Shown here in pieces: positions 42,435 to 50,934 of a DNA stretch of 64,000 nt. Made by a program: the position numbers and the translations under genes. The notes below the pieces were generated by a model. The model was not told where the DNA came from. It saw only the letters and a list, made by a program, of their open reading frames with translations, and did not search any database. The first letter of the stretch is position 1, and each line of letters opens with the position of its first letter. The DNA comes from Lactarius indigo (lineage: Eukaryota; Basidiomycota; Agaricomycetes; Russulales; Russulaceae), in the NCBI GenBank assembly GCA_025766275.1, contig JAFKAC010000011.1:496001-560000 (forward strand), read 5' to 3'.

Positions 42435-43123
42435 TCACCTCTTCTGGTGAGGCGGGTGACAGTCCAACTGTCCAGGTTCCAGGGGTAGTAGACTTTGTAT
42501 GCAGGGAGGAGGATAGCTCTATCCGGTCGATGGGGTCTTTGTGAACGACGGATCCAATGGTATTCTTCCCAAATACCAAAATGGGTCAAGGTTGTCTTAC
42601 TTCTCCACAAGAAGTCTTGGAAATACAAGGGGCTTGTCGAGACTTCGCTTATGCGCGTAAGCGGCTGGGAAAAGTACAGGGTTTCAAGATTGTGCCGGTT
42701 TTGGTACAACAGAGAACAGTGCCTTCTGAACACGTCGAGTTCTCGGGGGGTTCGGGTTGGTAGGCTCTTGGTTACTAGGATAGCCTCAGGGAGGTGACAA
42801 TGGATTTCTCGGGGTTGGGTCTCAAGATACTGAGCTTCGTCACTGCTCGTGGAATGCTGCCTCGCAGTCGGAGTTGCTTGGATACTGGGGTACACCGGTT
42901 CACTTGGACCGGCTTGGTTAATACTCGGAAGGGGAATCTGGGTGTTGGTAGCTCGACGAGCTCGGGGGGCCCTTCTTGGGGTTACAGGGGTACTCGGGGT
43001 GGAGACTATGGGCCGATCGTCCACTTGGAAGCGACGATGAGTTCTTCTTTGGGCGACGTGTGAGGATGCCAGGTTAATTGCCCAATGAATTGGATCCAGG
43101 GTTTTGGCTCGGAAAATTGTCAA
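42431..43123 (-). CDS. ORF-c of gypsy element 4, no ATG
   Basis: An open frame of about 230 codons with no methionine anywhere; the listed 5' limit is a TTG codon. It is basic, with an Arg-rich stretch (TPRRAPRARRATN) and an aromatic C-terminal third. Its TGA (42433-42431) overlaps the gag ATG as ATGA, so termination-reinitiation coupling is possible. I recognise no family. Whether it is translated is unknown; the ATG purge over the whole leader argues that the arrangement is selected. Confidence 0.5.
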   Translation of the reverse strand: MTIFRAKTLDPIHWAINLASSHVAQRRTHRRFQVDDRPIVSTPSTPVTPRRAPRARRATNTQIPLPSINQAGPSEPVYPSIQATPTARQHSTSSDEAQYLETQPREIHCHLPEAILVTKSLPTRTPRELDVFRRHCSLLYQNRHNLETLYFSQPLTRISEVSTSPLYFQDFLWRSKTTLTHFGIWEEYHWIRRSQRPHRPDRAILLPAYKVYYPWNLDSWTVTRLTRRGE

Positions 43124-43163
43124 ATTTTACACTCGTAAAATTTATCTCGACAATCTATACTAT

Positions 43164-44147
43164 CTAGTCCCTTTTTCTATAAGGTAGATAGTTAACTCCA
43201 GGGGACCACAACACTACGTTGGGAGGTGTCGGGGGGGTGTTGGGACGATAACCGCAGGTACAGACTTCTTGAGAGCACCAGCAGGGGCCGGAGGTCAGAG
43301 TTGGTCCCCAACCGTCGTTAGGACTAGGTGGCTGGTTGGTATCTCCGTTATGCAAGGAGACGTCGGAGTCTGAAGATTCGTCTTCAGTTTCTGGGGAACT
43401 AGGAGGTAGCCGATCTGTAATTCGGCGGAGCAGGGGCGGAGTCCGGAAAGTTTCTCTAGCGTTGAGAATTGAAACTAACTCTGGGTCGTCAGAGGTGGAA
43501 GGGGGGTAGTGCCAGTTACTCGGATTGACAAGGTTTCGGTCGGGGTTGGTCAGGGTAGTTTCCCACACAGAGGTGGCGAAGGAGTAAGTGAACTCCGAAC
43601 TATCAGAGATGACTAGACGGGGGGCGGAGTCGGGGTGAATGACCACTCGAATTTCTTGGAAGGAAATCTGTATTTCCTGGTATGTGAGGCGGAGTCGGTC
43701 GACAAAGTGAAGAGAGAAGCCGTCTTCAAGTTGCCGGACGTAGTGGTCACGACGAGGGGGAACGTGGACAAACCAAAGATAGTCGCTTTTAGTCCACACT
43801 AGGAGTTGGTCTGTTGGATGGTTGGTGGCAGAGACGGAGTTTGAAAGATGCCAATAAAGGAGTTGCTCGTCAGCAGCCTTGACGACTTCAGAAAGATCGT
43901 CAATAAACTCGTGGTAAACCCTTTCAGGGATGACTTCTCCAAAGTCAAAGAGGTCGATAAGGGTACGTAAGGCAGTAGGGGGTTCTGTCCAACAGTCAAG
44001 ACGGGGGTTATCGATGAGGTCGTAAGTGGAAGTGACGGGGTAGTAGCGGTCAAGTTGCCGCTGCCTGTGGGACTCGAAGTTAACTCGGGCTCGTGCGAGC
44101 CTTTGTTCTTCAGATAAGTTGAAGGTAAATGGGGTAGAAGGCGGCAC
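43164..44147 (-). CDS. ORF-b of gypsy element 4, no ATG
   Basis: An open frame of 327 codons directly after a TAA, with GTG as its first codon and no methionine at all. It contains an acidic and aromatic central region (RLDCWTEPP, YLWFVHVPP, YQEIQISFQEIRVVIHPDS), an acidic Ser-rich linker and a Cys cluster near the C-terminus (GPCWCSQEVCTCGY). The composition looks like a folded protein rather than random sequence. No family is recognised and no start codon is certain. Confidence 0.5.
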   Translation of the reverse strand: MPPSTPFTFNLSEEQRLARARVNFESHRQRQLDRYYPVTSTYDLIDNPRLDCWTEPPTALRTLIDLFDFGEVIPERVYHEFIDDLSEVVKAADEQLLYWHLSNSVSATNHPTDQLLVWTKSDYLWFVHVPPRRDHYVRQLEDGFSLHFVDRLRLTYQEIQISFQEIRVVIHPDSAPRLVISDSSEFTYSFATSVWETTLTNPDRNLVNPSNWHYPPSTSDDPELVSILNARETFRTPPLLRRITDRLPPSSPETEDESSDSDVSLHNGDTNQPPSPNDGWGPTLTSGPCWCSQEVCTCGYRPNTPPTPPNVVLWSPGVNYLPYRKRD

Positions 44148-44256
44148 TTAAATCACTCGATTTAAGTCCAAAACCCGAATAAGTAAACACTTACTTACTT
44201 TGCGTTGCACTTAAAACACTCGTTTCAAGACAAGGCAAATATATATAACCACTTAT

Positions 44257-45519
44257 CTAAAGTGGCTGGTCGTCGGGAAAAGTGGAAATGAAACTAAAAG
44301 GGTCGGCAGGAATACGAGGCGAAAGACAATAAGCGAGGAGGTGGGGGGCAGAGCGAACCAAGTCCTCAAAAAAGTAAGCCTGCTGGTGAGCGTAAATAAG
44401 TCCGTTAAAAGAGAAGCGCAAGTGTCCGTAAGTGGTGACGATTCTCCCGTCCAAAAAGTCCTGGATCTCTAGCGTCACTAGAGAGTCGATGTACCCTGCT
44501 CTGTGGACGTTAGCAAGGGGGGCGAAGGCGCGCCGCAGACCTTCCCTGAAGTCGTAACGGATAGTCCCAAGGGGGGTGTCGGGGGAAGGGAGGTCGTAGA
44601 TGGCCTTGGAACAGATGTACAAAGGAGGGAAGTCGGGGTGTTGAGCGGGGTCAACAATGCGCGGGAAGAGAGTGTAAACGTGGGGAGGAAGGAGGCGGAA
44701 AGGAGTGACCGAGGGAAAAACTGGGGGAAAGTTGGCAAGGGAGGTGGCGAGGGGAACTTTGCTAATCAGTTCCCGGAGTGTCGTGGAAGCGGGCCGCCAA
44801 GATTCTCCTTCGGGAGTGACGACGGCGATGTACTGGTGGGGGTGTTCTCCTTGGGAAAGGAGACAAGGGGGGGCTTGGTAGGCGGTGGGACCGAGGGGAG
44901 GGAGGTTCTCCTGGTCGGGGTGAGGGGCCGGAGGGAAGACGGGGCCTTGTTCTGCTACTCGCTCGTAGTCAATCGGCGAGTCGGGGGTCGCAAGGCGGGA
45001 GGGGACCGGAACAGGAGACGGAGAGCGACGAGGAGTCGGAGGAAGAACAGGAGGTGGCGAAGGAGAGCCACGAAGGGAAAGAGGGGGGCGGGGGGTCGGG
45101 ACTCGGAGGGGAGGCGCAGACTCGGCGCGGGGTTCAGGGGTCAAGGGGACGACGTTCCCGTTGAGGTCGATGATCTCGAGGACCTCTTCGTAGAACTGGG
45201 CGGTGCTGGGGGACAAGGGACGAGGGGATGGACGAGGGGTGGCTTCTTCAGCCGGGGCGTAGGGGTAAACTAGTTCGGGGGTAGTGTCCCGAACAAGGGC
45301 AACAGGGGCAGGGGGCTCGTTACCACCGAAGGTGGCGGGGGTGTAGGGGGCGGTGAAGTGGAGGCTGTCAAGACGGACAGCAGAGGAGGAGGGGACAGGG
45401 GAAGCGCGGGCAAAGTCAAGGGGGCTACCTTGGTTGTCGAACTCCGACTGGTAGCTGGCAGAATCTCCGTCCCACTGACCGTACTGCGAGAAGTCGTACT
45501 CGTAGTTGAAGTCAGCCAC
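44257..45519 (-). CDS. ORF-a of gypsy element 4, no ATG
   Basis: An open frame of 420 codons beginning soon after the 5' LTR. The upstream in-frame stop is TGA, six codons before the GTG at 45519 that is the only plausible near-cognate start close by. There is no methionine in the whole frame. The N-terminal half is Pro/Ser-rich. A PIDYER motif (about residues 190-195), followed by acidic and Pro-rich sequence and later by FPPLYI, resembles the post-chromodomain module of elements 2 and 3. This suggests the same module at a different position. Function unknown. Confidence 0.55.
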   Translation of the reverse strand: MADFNYEYDFSQYGQWDGDSASYQSEFDNQGSPLDFARASPVPSSSAVRLDSLHFTAPYTPATFGGNEPPAPVALVRDTTPELVYPYAPAEEATPRPSPRPLSPSTAQFYEEVLEIIDLNGNVVPLTPEPRAESAPPLRVPTPRPPLSLRGSPSPPPVLPPTPRRSPSPVPVPSRLATPDSPIDYERVAEQGPVFPPAPHPDQENLPPLGPTAYQAPPCLLSQGEHPHQYIAVVTPEGESWRPASTTLRELISKVPLATSLANFPPVFPSVTPFRLLPPHVYTLFPRIVDPAQHPDFPPLYICSKAIYDLPSPDTPLGTIRYDFREGLRRAFAPLANVHRAGYIDSLVTLEIQDFLDGRIVTTYGHLRFSFNGLIYAHQQAYFFEDLVRSAPHLLAYCLSPRIPADPFSFISTFPDDQPL

Positions 45520-45548
45520 TGGAGCAGCCCGGAGTCAGTCTATTGGTT

Positions 45549-45558
45549 AGACTGTCCA
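45549..45558 (-). promoter_or_regulatory. Self-priming PBS of element 4
   Basis: TGGACAGTCT on the minus strand, two bases inside the 5' LTR, is the complement of AGACTGTCCA at 45759-45750 in the LTR. Confidence 0.78.
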
Positions 45559-45560
45559 AG

Positions 45561-46233
45561 TGTGATGACTCACTGTCACTCGACAGGGGGTCACGACGTA
45601 GGCAGAGACTGGGGGCTGAGAGGGTGTGGAGAAGAGGTGCTCGACGACAGAAGAACACAAGATGCGCTCTTGGCTCAGTAGAGGAGTAGTGGCGCGCAAA
45701 GAGCGGGGCACTCAAGGGAGCTGTGAGGCAAGAGGGAGGATGTCACAAGTGGACAGTCTGAGGGACTGTCCGATAGATTGCGCTAGCTTATATACTACAG
45801 GGGGTGGTCTGTGTGTAAGTTTAGGGCAGGCTTAGGGCCTGTTCACGGGTGCTGCGCAAGGGAACATTCTAGAGACATCTAACAATAGAGTCCAATCAGA
45901 AGATGTTTAAACATAGAACGACTGCGCCGCAGTCGATGGCGCAATCTTGCGTCAGAATGGCGTGATTCCGCAGTCAATGCGGGAATCCCCGAGGGGTGGT
46001 GACTTGGGTGATTATCTTCGTTGATTGATAAACGATCAACCGTTGATTGATACACGTGCAGGTAGGTATGCATGTGACTTGGAAAGACAGAGTAATCACG
46101 TGACACATCACGTGACCGTCGGAGAGCGAAATTCAAACTCCGATTTCGGATTTCCCCTTTAGGAAGTTGATGACATAAGCCCGGTCCGGTCCTAAGCGCC
46201 TTGAGTCACGACCCAGTTTATAGGTTCGTGACA
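45561..46233 (-). repeat. 5' LTR of gypsy element 4
   Basis: 673 bp, partner of 36429-37111. It carries the TATA box (45794) and the self-primer complement. GCTAC follows at 46234-46238. Confidence 0.95.
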
Positions 46234-48017
46234 GCTACTGGAGCGGGGCCCCAGACATCGGTATGTATCTCATCACCGAAATTCTTGGCTTGTGGACTAA
46301 CACACATCTTGGGGATGGGCTGACGGGTGGCGCGGGCGTAGAGACATGCATCGCAGTGCTCTTCCCGCGAATTCGGGTCGAGCGCGATGCTGGTGACGAG
46401 CCGGTCCTCAACGAGCTTGCGAGCGCTAGCGGGCGCGATATGCCCCATGCGCCTGTGAAGTTCCATGACACTGACGACCTCCACAGCGTAGCCGCCCTCG
46501 CACTCATGCGCGACGCGGTACAGTCCGCGCGGAGTGCGCGCGATGCTCGCGAGGCGTTCTCCTGCGCCGGACTGGATTTCGAGATGGCCCCCGCCGATTG
46601 CGATGCGGTAGCCCAGGCTGTCGAGTGCCCCGAGGGATACAAGAGTGTAGCCAACGGATGGTGCGTGCAACACGTTCTCGAGCGTGAGCTCGGACTCGCC
46701 GTTTCCATTCGGCGCACTAACCACCATGCTGCCAGTGCCCACAGCCGGGAACTGCTGGCCGTTGGCCGCGTTCAAGAAAACCAGATGCTCGAGCGATTGG
46801 TAAGTCAAAAAATCGTCGCGATAGGGTGAAATGTGGCGCGTAGCGCCTGAATCGTAGAGTTCTACGTGGGTGGGTCTCGCCGCCTCCATCTGCGTGATGG
46901 CAGCTGCTGCGAGCCCGCCAGACAACGCGGCGCTCGCCCCTGCTTCATCGCACTCTTGGAGGGTGACAACTTGGCTTTCCGGTAGCTCGAAGACGTCCCC
47001 GGTGAACACAGCCGACCAGCATCCGTCTGGTTCAACGGACGTCCAGCCCTCTGCGCTGGCGTCGTCTTCGGGGATCGCCACGACGTTGGCTGATCCAACT
47101 GGCTTGTTCTCGGGCTTGGTGGCATTCTGGTACGTCGGCGGTTGACTAGACTGCCCGGACGTGTTTGACTGATTTTGATTTTGGTTGGACTGGGTGTCCT
47201 TCTTCGGCGAACGGCACTCGCGTGCCCAATGGCCTTGCTTGCCGCAATTGTGGCACTTGCCTTTGCGGCGCTTCTTCCCCCCATCACCGTGAGTGGCCGC
47301 CATAGCTTCGTCTTGAGGCTGGGACTGATGTTGCTTCCCCTTGCCTGATGAGCCCCCATCCCGTTTGCGCCGCGCCGCCAGGCGGTCGGCCTCTTCGGAG
47401 ATGTGATCAATCAGGAGGTCAGGGTCGATAGAGGTGGTAGGGGACAGGACGCGAGCAGCGGTGAGTAAACCCGAGGCGAACTTGGACATTTCGTCCGGGA
47501 TAGCTTTGATTATCGCTGACCGGTACTCCTTCTCAGATACAGTGACGCCAACAGCCGCGAGCTCCTCGCGCTTCACGCGCATTTCTCCAAGGAAAGCACG
47601 GACGTCCCCGCCACGCGGGCAGCGCATCTCAGAAAAGGCGGTGAGCATGTCGGTCTCCGCGTACTGACTTTTCACGCTGAACTCGGTGGTTACTTTCTTC
47701 CAGCGCTCTTCGGCAGAGTTGAGCGACTTCAGGCGAACAGCGGTGGAATCGGGGAGACGCTGAGAGAGGAGGTACTTGGCGACGGTCTCCTCCTGAGTCC
47801 ACTCGTCAATGGCTTTCTTCTCGTCGGCCGTGGGCTTGTTCGGGTCAGCCGCGACGGGACATTGGGACTTGCCAGTGAAGTGAGTCCATTTCTGATTGGC
47901 CTCCATAGCTTCCTGGAAGTGCATGCTGAAGATAGCCCAGTTGGAACCGGTAGGATCAAGACGAGGGACAGAGGTGGGAAGGGGGTCGTTCATAGCAGCA
48001 GGGATGGCAGGGCCCAT
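46234..48017 (-). CDS. Copia polyprotein, N-terminal part (gag to integrase)
   Basis: ATG at 48017, five bases inside the 5' LTR, opens a frame that reaches the element 4 insertion without a stop. It contains Gag (UBN2-like region, residues 1-220), a CCHC knuckle (CHNCGKQGHWAREC), protease (LYDSGATRHIS), the integrase zinc motif (HRRMGHIAPA ... CDACLYARATR) and the first residues of the integrase core (HTDVWGP). The sequence continues in frame at 36423. Sequence at the ATG (GGTTATGGGCCC) also lies where the tRNA primer-binding site is expected. Confidence 0.9.
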
Positions 48018-48021
48018 AACC

Positions 48022-48489
48022 TCTTACGAGGTATGGACGCTCGGAAATATAAATGAGTGTAGTGAGTAATAAATGGGTTAGAACGCGTGCGCCGCCTGTG
48101 TCTGTACAAACGGACAAGGCACTCAGAATCTGCACACGCTAGAGCAGATACTGGGTATATTCACCTGTACAAACGGACAAGGCACTGAGGCCGGTAAGTA
48201 CAGGCAAGTGGGTAGTAAACTACTATAACTCACCTCAGAATCTGCGCACGCTAGAGCAGATACTGAGGTTCTACGATACGGGAATACGGAACGTTTTATA
48301 CTGTAAGTATACGAAAATAAATTTCTTTCCCACTTCCGCGGAATGGCGTGGGCAACGGGAATCGAGACAGTAAGTAAGTAAAATATTGTGACGTCGCGCG
48401 CGTTTGCACGACATCCGCTCAGTACCAAAATATACGGAATATACGAAGTGGACACAATCGATAAGGTAATAATAGAACTCACTTCAACA
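48022..48489 (-). repeat. 5' LTR of Copia element
   Basis: 468 bp, partner of 33284-33751. On the minus strand it begins TGTTGAAG and ends CTCGTAAGA, not the usual CA. GGGGA follows at 48490-48494. Confidence 0.88.
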
Positions 48490-48494
48490 GGGGA

Positions 48495-48779
48495 TGCGGT
48501 GGCTAGCGGCAGAGCCCATAAGTGGAAGGAGTGCAGTGATAGTTGGTGTCATGGGATATCAGTGGTGCAGCATGACAGAGCCCAGATAGGAAGTGAGTGC
48601 ATGGCCAAGCAGGCCGGTTGTTTGTTGGTGTTGGGGTACAGGGCAGATAAGGAAGGTGGTAGTAAGTGAGTGCCCTCATCTGTCTCCTGCCAGGATCGAA
48701 CCAGAGGTCCGACACACGTGACATTCCTCAGAACGAGGTAGGGGGTGGCAAAAGCCCAGTGCACCATCCACCCCCTTGC
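48495..48779 (-). mobile_element. Poly(A) retroposon, segment 4 (5' end with Pol III-like boxes)
   Basis: Read on the minus strand this is the 5' end of the retroposon. TGGTGCACTGGG (48766-48755) fits an A box and GGTTCGATCC (48702-48693) fits a B box, with 64 nt between their starts. This suggests a tRNA-derived, Pol III-transcribed head. The right edge abuts the 15-bp target duplication. Confidence 0.6.
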
Positions 48780-50151
48780 CCCAGACGACGTCTTGCTTGA
48801 TATATTTGACTTCTGTCAAGAGAATTCCAAGTACATCGCCGTGTGGAAATGGCACTTACTGGTGCACGTATGTCAAAGATGGCGACAAATCGTACTTGAG
48901 TTACCATGCCGTCTCAATCTTCGGATTCTTTGCACATATGGAACCCCTGTTGGGAAGAATCTTGATATCTGGCCGGCCCTTCCTATCGTTATTGACTATC
49001 GCTCTTCCGGGAGACGCCTCACACCTAACGATGAAGACGACGTCATTGCTGCACTTGAGCATCCCGACCGTGTGTGTCATCTCGGGCTTGAGTTAACCGG
49101 CTCGCAGTTGGAAAAGATGGCCACGGTGATGCAGGCGGCGTTTCCGGTGCTGACACGTCTCGAAATTTCCCTAGACTATGGAAACGTACCAGTCCTTCCC
49201 AGTAGTTTCTTGGGAGGAACTACACCACTGGCAGGTTTACGGACAATCTATTTACACGGTACTCCCTTTCCGGCATTGAAAACGCTTCTTTTGTCTGCCA
49301 GTGACCTCGTCGAGCTCGACCTTCACGAAATACCCCCTACTGCTTACATTGCGCCCGATGCGATGGTTGAATGTTTGGCCACAATGCCCAGACTCGACTT
49401 CCTTCACATTGGATTCCGAACGACTACCCCCCACTCTGATCGACATCCGCCTCCCGCAATACGGACTGTCCTTCCTGCTCTCACCTCCTTTCAATTCCAG
49501 GGTTCTGGCGCGTATCTAGGGGACCTCGTTGCCCGAATTGACGGCCCTCAACTGGTCCGGATCTTGATAGTTTACTTGCCAGCGGGTTGGCATGTCGACT
49601 TTCGAGTTCCTCAGCTCTCCAACTTCATCGATCGTTCAGTGTGCGCCAAGTTACCCATATTCGGGCATGCGGAAGTCTCCTTTTTCGGTGACTGGGTCGC
49701 CTTCGACATGTACCATGCAGACCTTCAAGTCTGGGATATGCCCCCTGTTAGGGTTGTCCTTCTATCTGGAGGGACTGATTGGCAAGTTTCTCGCATGGCC
49801 GAGCTGCTCAGCCAATTTTCCGCCACTACACTCTCCAAGGTGGTCCATCTCAAGCTCAAGGCCGGGCAGGACAACCATCAATTAAAGGATGCGGACGACG
49901 TTGAATGGCTGCTGCTCCTCCACCAATTCCCCAACCTGCGGACGCTGCAAATATCTCGGATTCTCGCAGGGCACTTTGCCCTTGCGCTAGAAGACATTGC
50001 GGAGGAGATGGCCGCCGAAGTGTTGCCATCTCTTGACTCCATTCGTGTAGTGGGCCAGCCGGCATCATCCATCGAGAAGTTTGTCGCTATCCGCCAGCGC
50101 TCTGGTCACCCCGTAACCGTTATCGACGACGAAACGGAGTTCGATATATGA
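48780..50151 (+). pseudogene. F-box gene 2, main body (severed from its start)
   Basis: From the repeated CCAGACGACGTCTT the frame encodes PDDVLLDIFDFC and LLVHVCQRWRQI (F-box), then about 400 residues of leucine-rich, LRR-like sequence to TGA 50149-50151, with no stop. The only start-like codon upstream is a GTG at 48745 inside the retroposon, two codons after a TAG; the next in-frame ATG lies about 130 codons in. The body is therefore intact but cut from its start at 8498. The intact frame means the break is recent. Its paralogue is the pseudogene at 5103. The usual role is substrate recognition in SCF ubiquitin ligases. Confidence 0.8.
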
Positions 50152-50934
50152 CTCAAATCCTGCGCTAGCGAATAAGAAATGTTCCATACCGATTCATGAG
50201 GTTTTAATGGGTAGGAGAGCACACAATGCCTTGCCCCCGGGGGCTATGTGCTCTGAGTCCCAGACATCTCAACGCTGGGGATATACACAAAGCCGTATTT
50301 TACCTCACACATGATCCCTGGACCGGCCACAATGTGTTATGAGGGCCGATACCTACAACTTCCCGCTATCGAACATTATCACCAACGGTTAAACATATGT
50401 ACGTGCATGTAAACATTGGAATAAAGTACCTTCCAAAATAAAAATAATTCGGCGGATCTCACCGTTCCATTTCTGGTCCATAATAGATGTACTACGGCCG
50501 CCAATTATTGCGTCCAGATTTTTATTACCATTATCCACCATGTCTATCGAAAAAGAGGAAGACCAATAACGAGAGCCAAAAAAAAGACCAGTAACGAACA
50601 GATGGTGGATGTATGTAAGGAGAGGTATCCACTACACTGGCAACGCCGGTGCACTTCATTTGATAGAAGAATGAACGCTAGGAAGAATGTCCATGGCATA
50701 TAAATAGATGTACAAGTAACGGAGAGCAGACGACAAAAGAAGGGTGCCTGGTCGTGGTGTTAGTACAACGTGGAGATCCTAAAGAACTTGAAGTAGATGT
50801 CCATTCCGAGCACGTGAAGGAGTGCAAGGGTCCAAGGATAGCAATGTAAGAATATATCAGACGTAGTCAAGTATCATCAGTGTCAGTAATGAGGCGTGGG
50901 TCGTAACACGTAACAGATTGCGATAAAGCTGGTA
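50152..50934. other. Intergenic, duplicated 3' flank of surface-protein gene
   Basis: No supported gene lies between the convergent F-box body and surface protein B. The right 400 bp match 2870-3270, the flank of copy A, with scattered differences. Confidence 0.6.

Larger units (their letters stand above)
42435..45759 (-). promoter_or_regulatory. 3.3-kb AUG-free leader of gypsy element 4
   Basis: From the inferred RNA start (45759, 35 nt after TATATAAG at 45794) to the base before the gag ATG I find no ATG in any sense frame over 3325 nt. CAT, the same bases reversed, is frequent on the same strand. The stretch contains three long ORFs. A GTAAGTAAGT-like string near 44185-44200 could be a splice donor. 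Confidence 0.75.
36429..46233 (-). mobile_element. Gypsy element 4: 9.8-kb chromovirus with three extra 5' ORFs
   Basis: The LTRs are 683 bp (36429-37111) and 673 bp (45561-46233). The difference is two extra CGGTC units plus at least one substitution. Ends are TGTCACG/CATCACA on the minus strand. The target duplication is GCTAC (36424-36428, 46234-46238) in the Copia integrase region. Order: LTR, self-primer site, ORF-a, ORF-b, ORF-c, gag, -1 frameshift, pol with chromodomain, polypurine tract AAAAAGGGGA, LTR. All five frames are unbroken. Confidence 0.95.
33284..48489 (-). mobile_element. Copia element interrupted by gypsy element 4
   Basis: The 468-bp LTRs (33284-33751, 48022-48489) differ at three positions noticed. 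The target duplication is GGGGA (33279-33283, 48490-48494); a 6-bp reading GGGGAT is equally possible. The single gag-pol frame is split at the TSD of element 4 (GCTAC) and rejoins in frame: 1784 nt plus 2665 nt gives 1483 codons. The domain order protease, integrase, reverse transcriptase, RNase H identifies Ty1/Copia. Confidence 0.93.

Noticed and set aside
44181..44205. Splice donors in the element 4 leader as the reason for missing ATGs
   Set aside because: A single GTAAGT-like string cannot explain ATG loss over 3.3 kb. Introns would relax, not impose, ATG avoidance. Kept as a caveat only.
48745..48779. Retroposon-supplied start codon rescuing the F-box gene
   Set aside because: The codon at 48745 is GTG, not ATG, and a TAG lies two codons upstream. 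Rescue is not supported.
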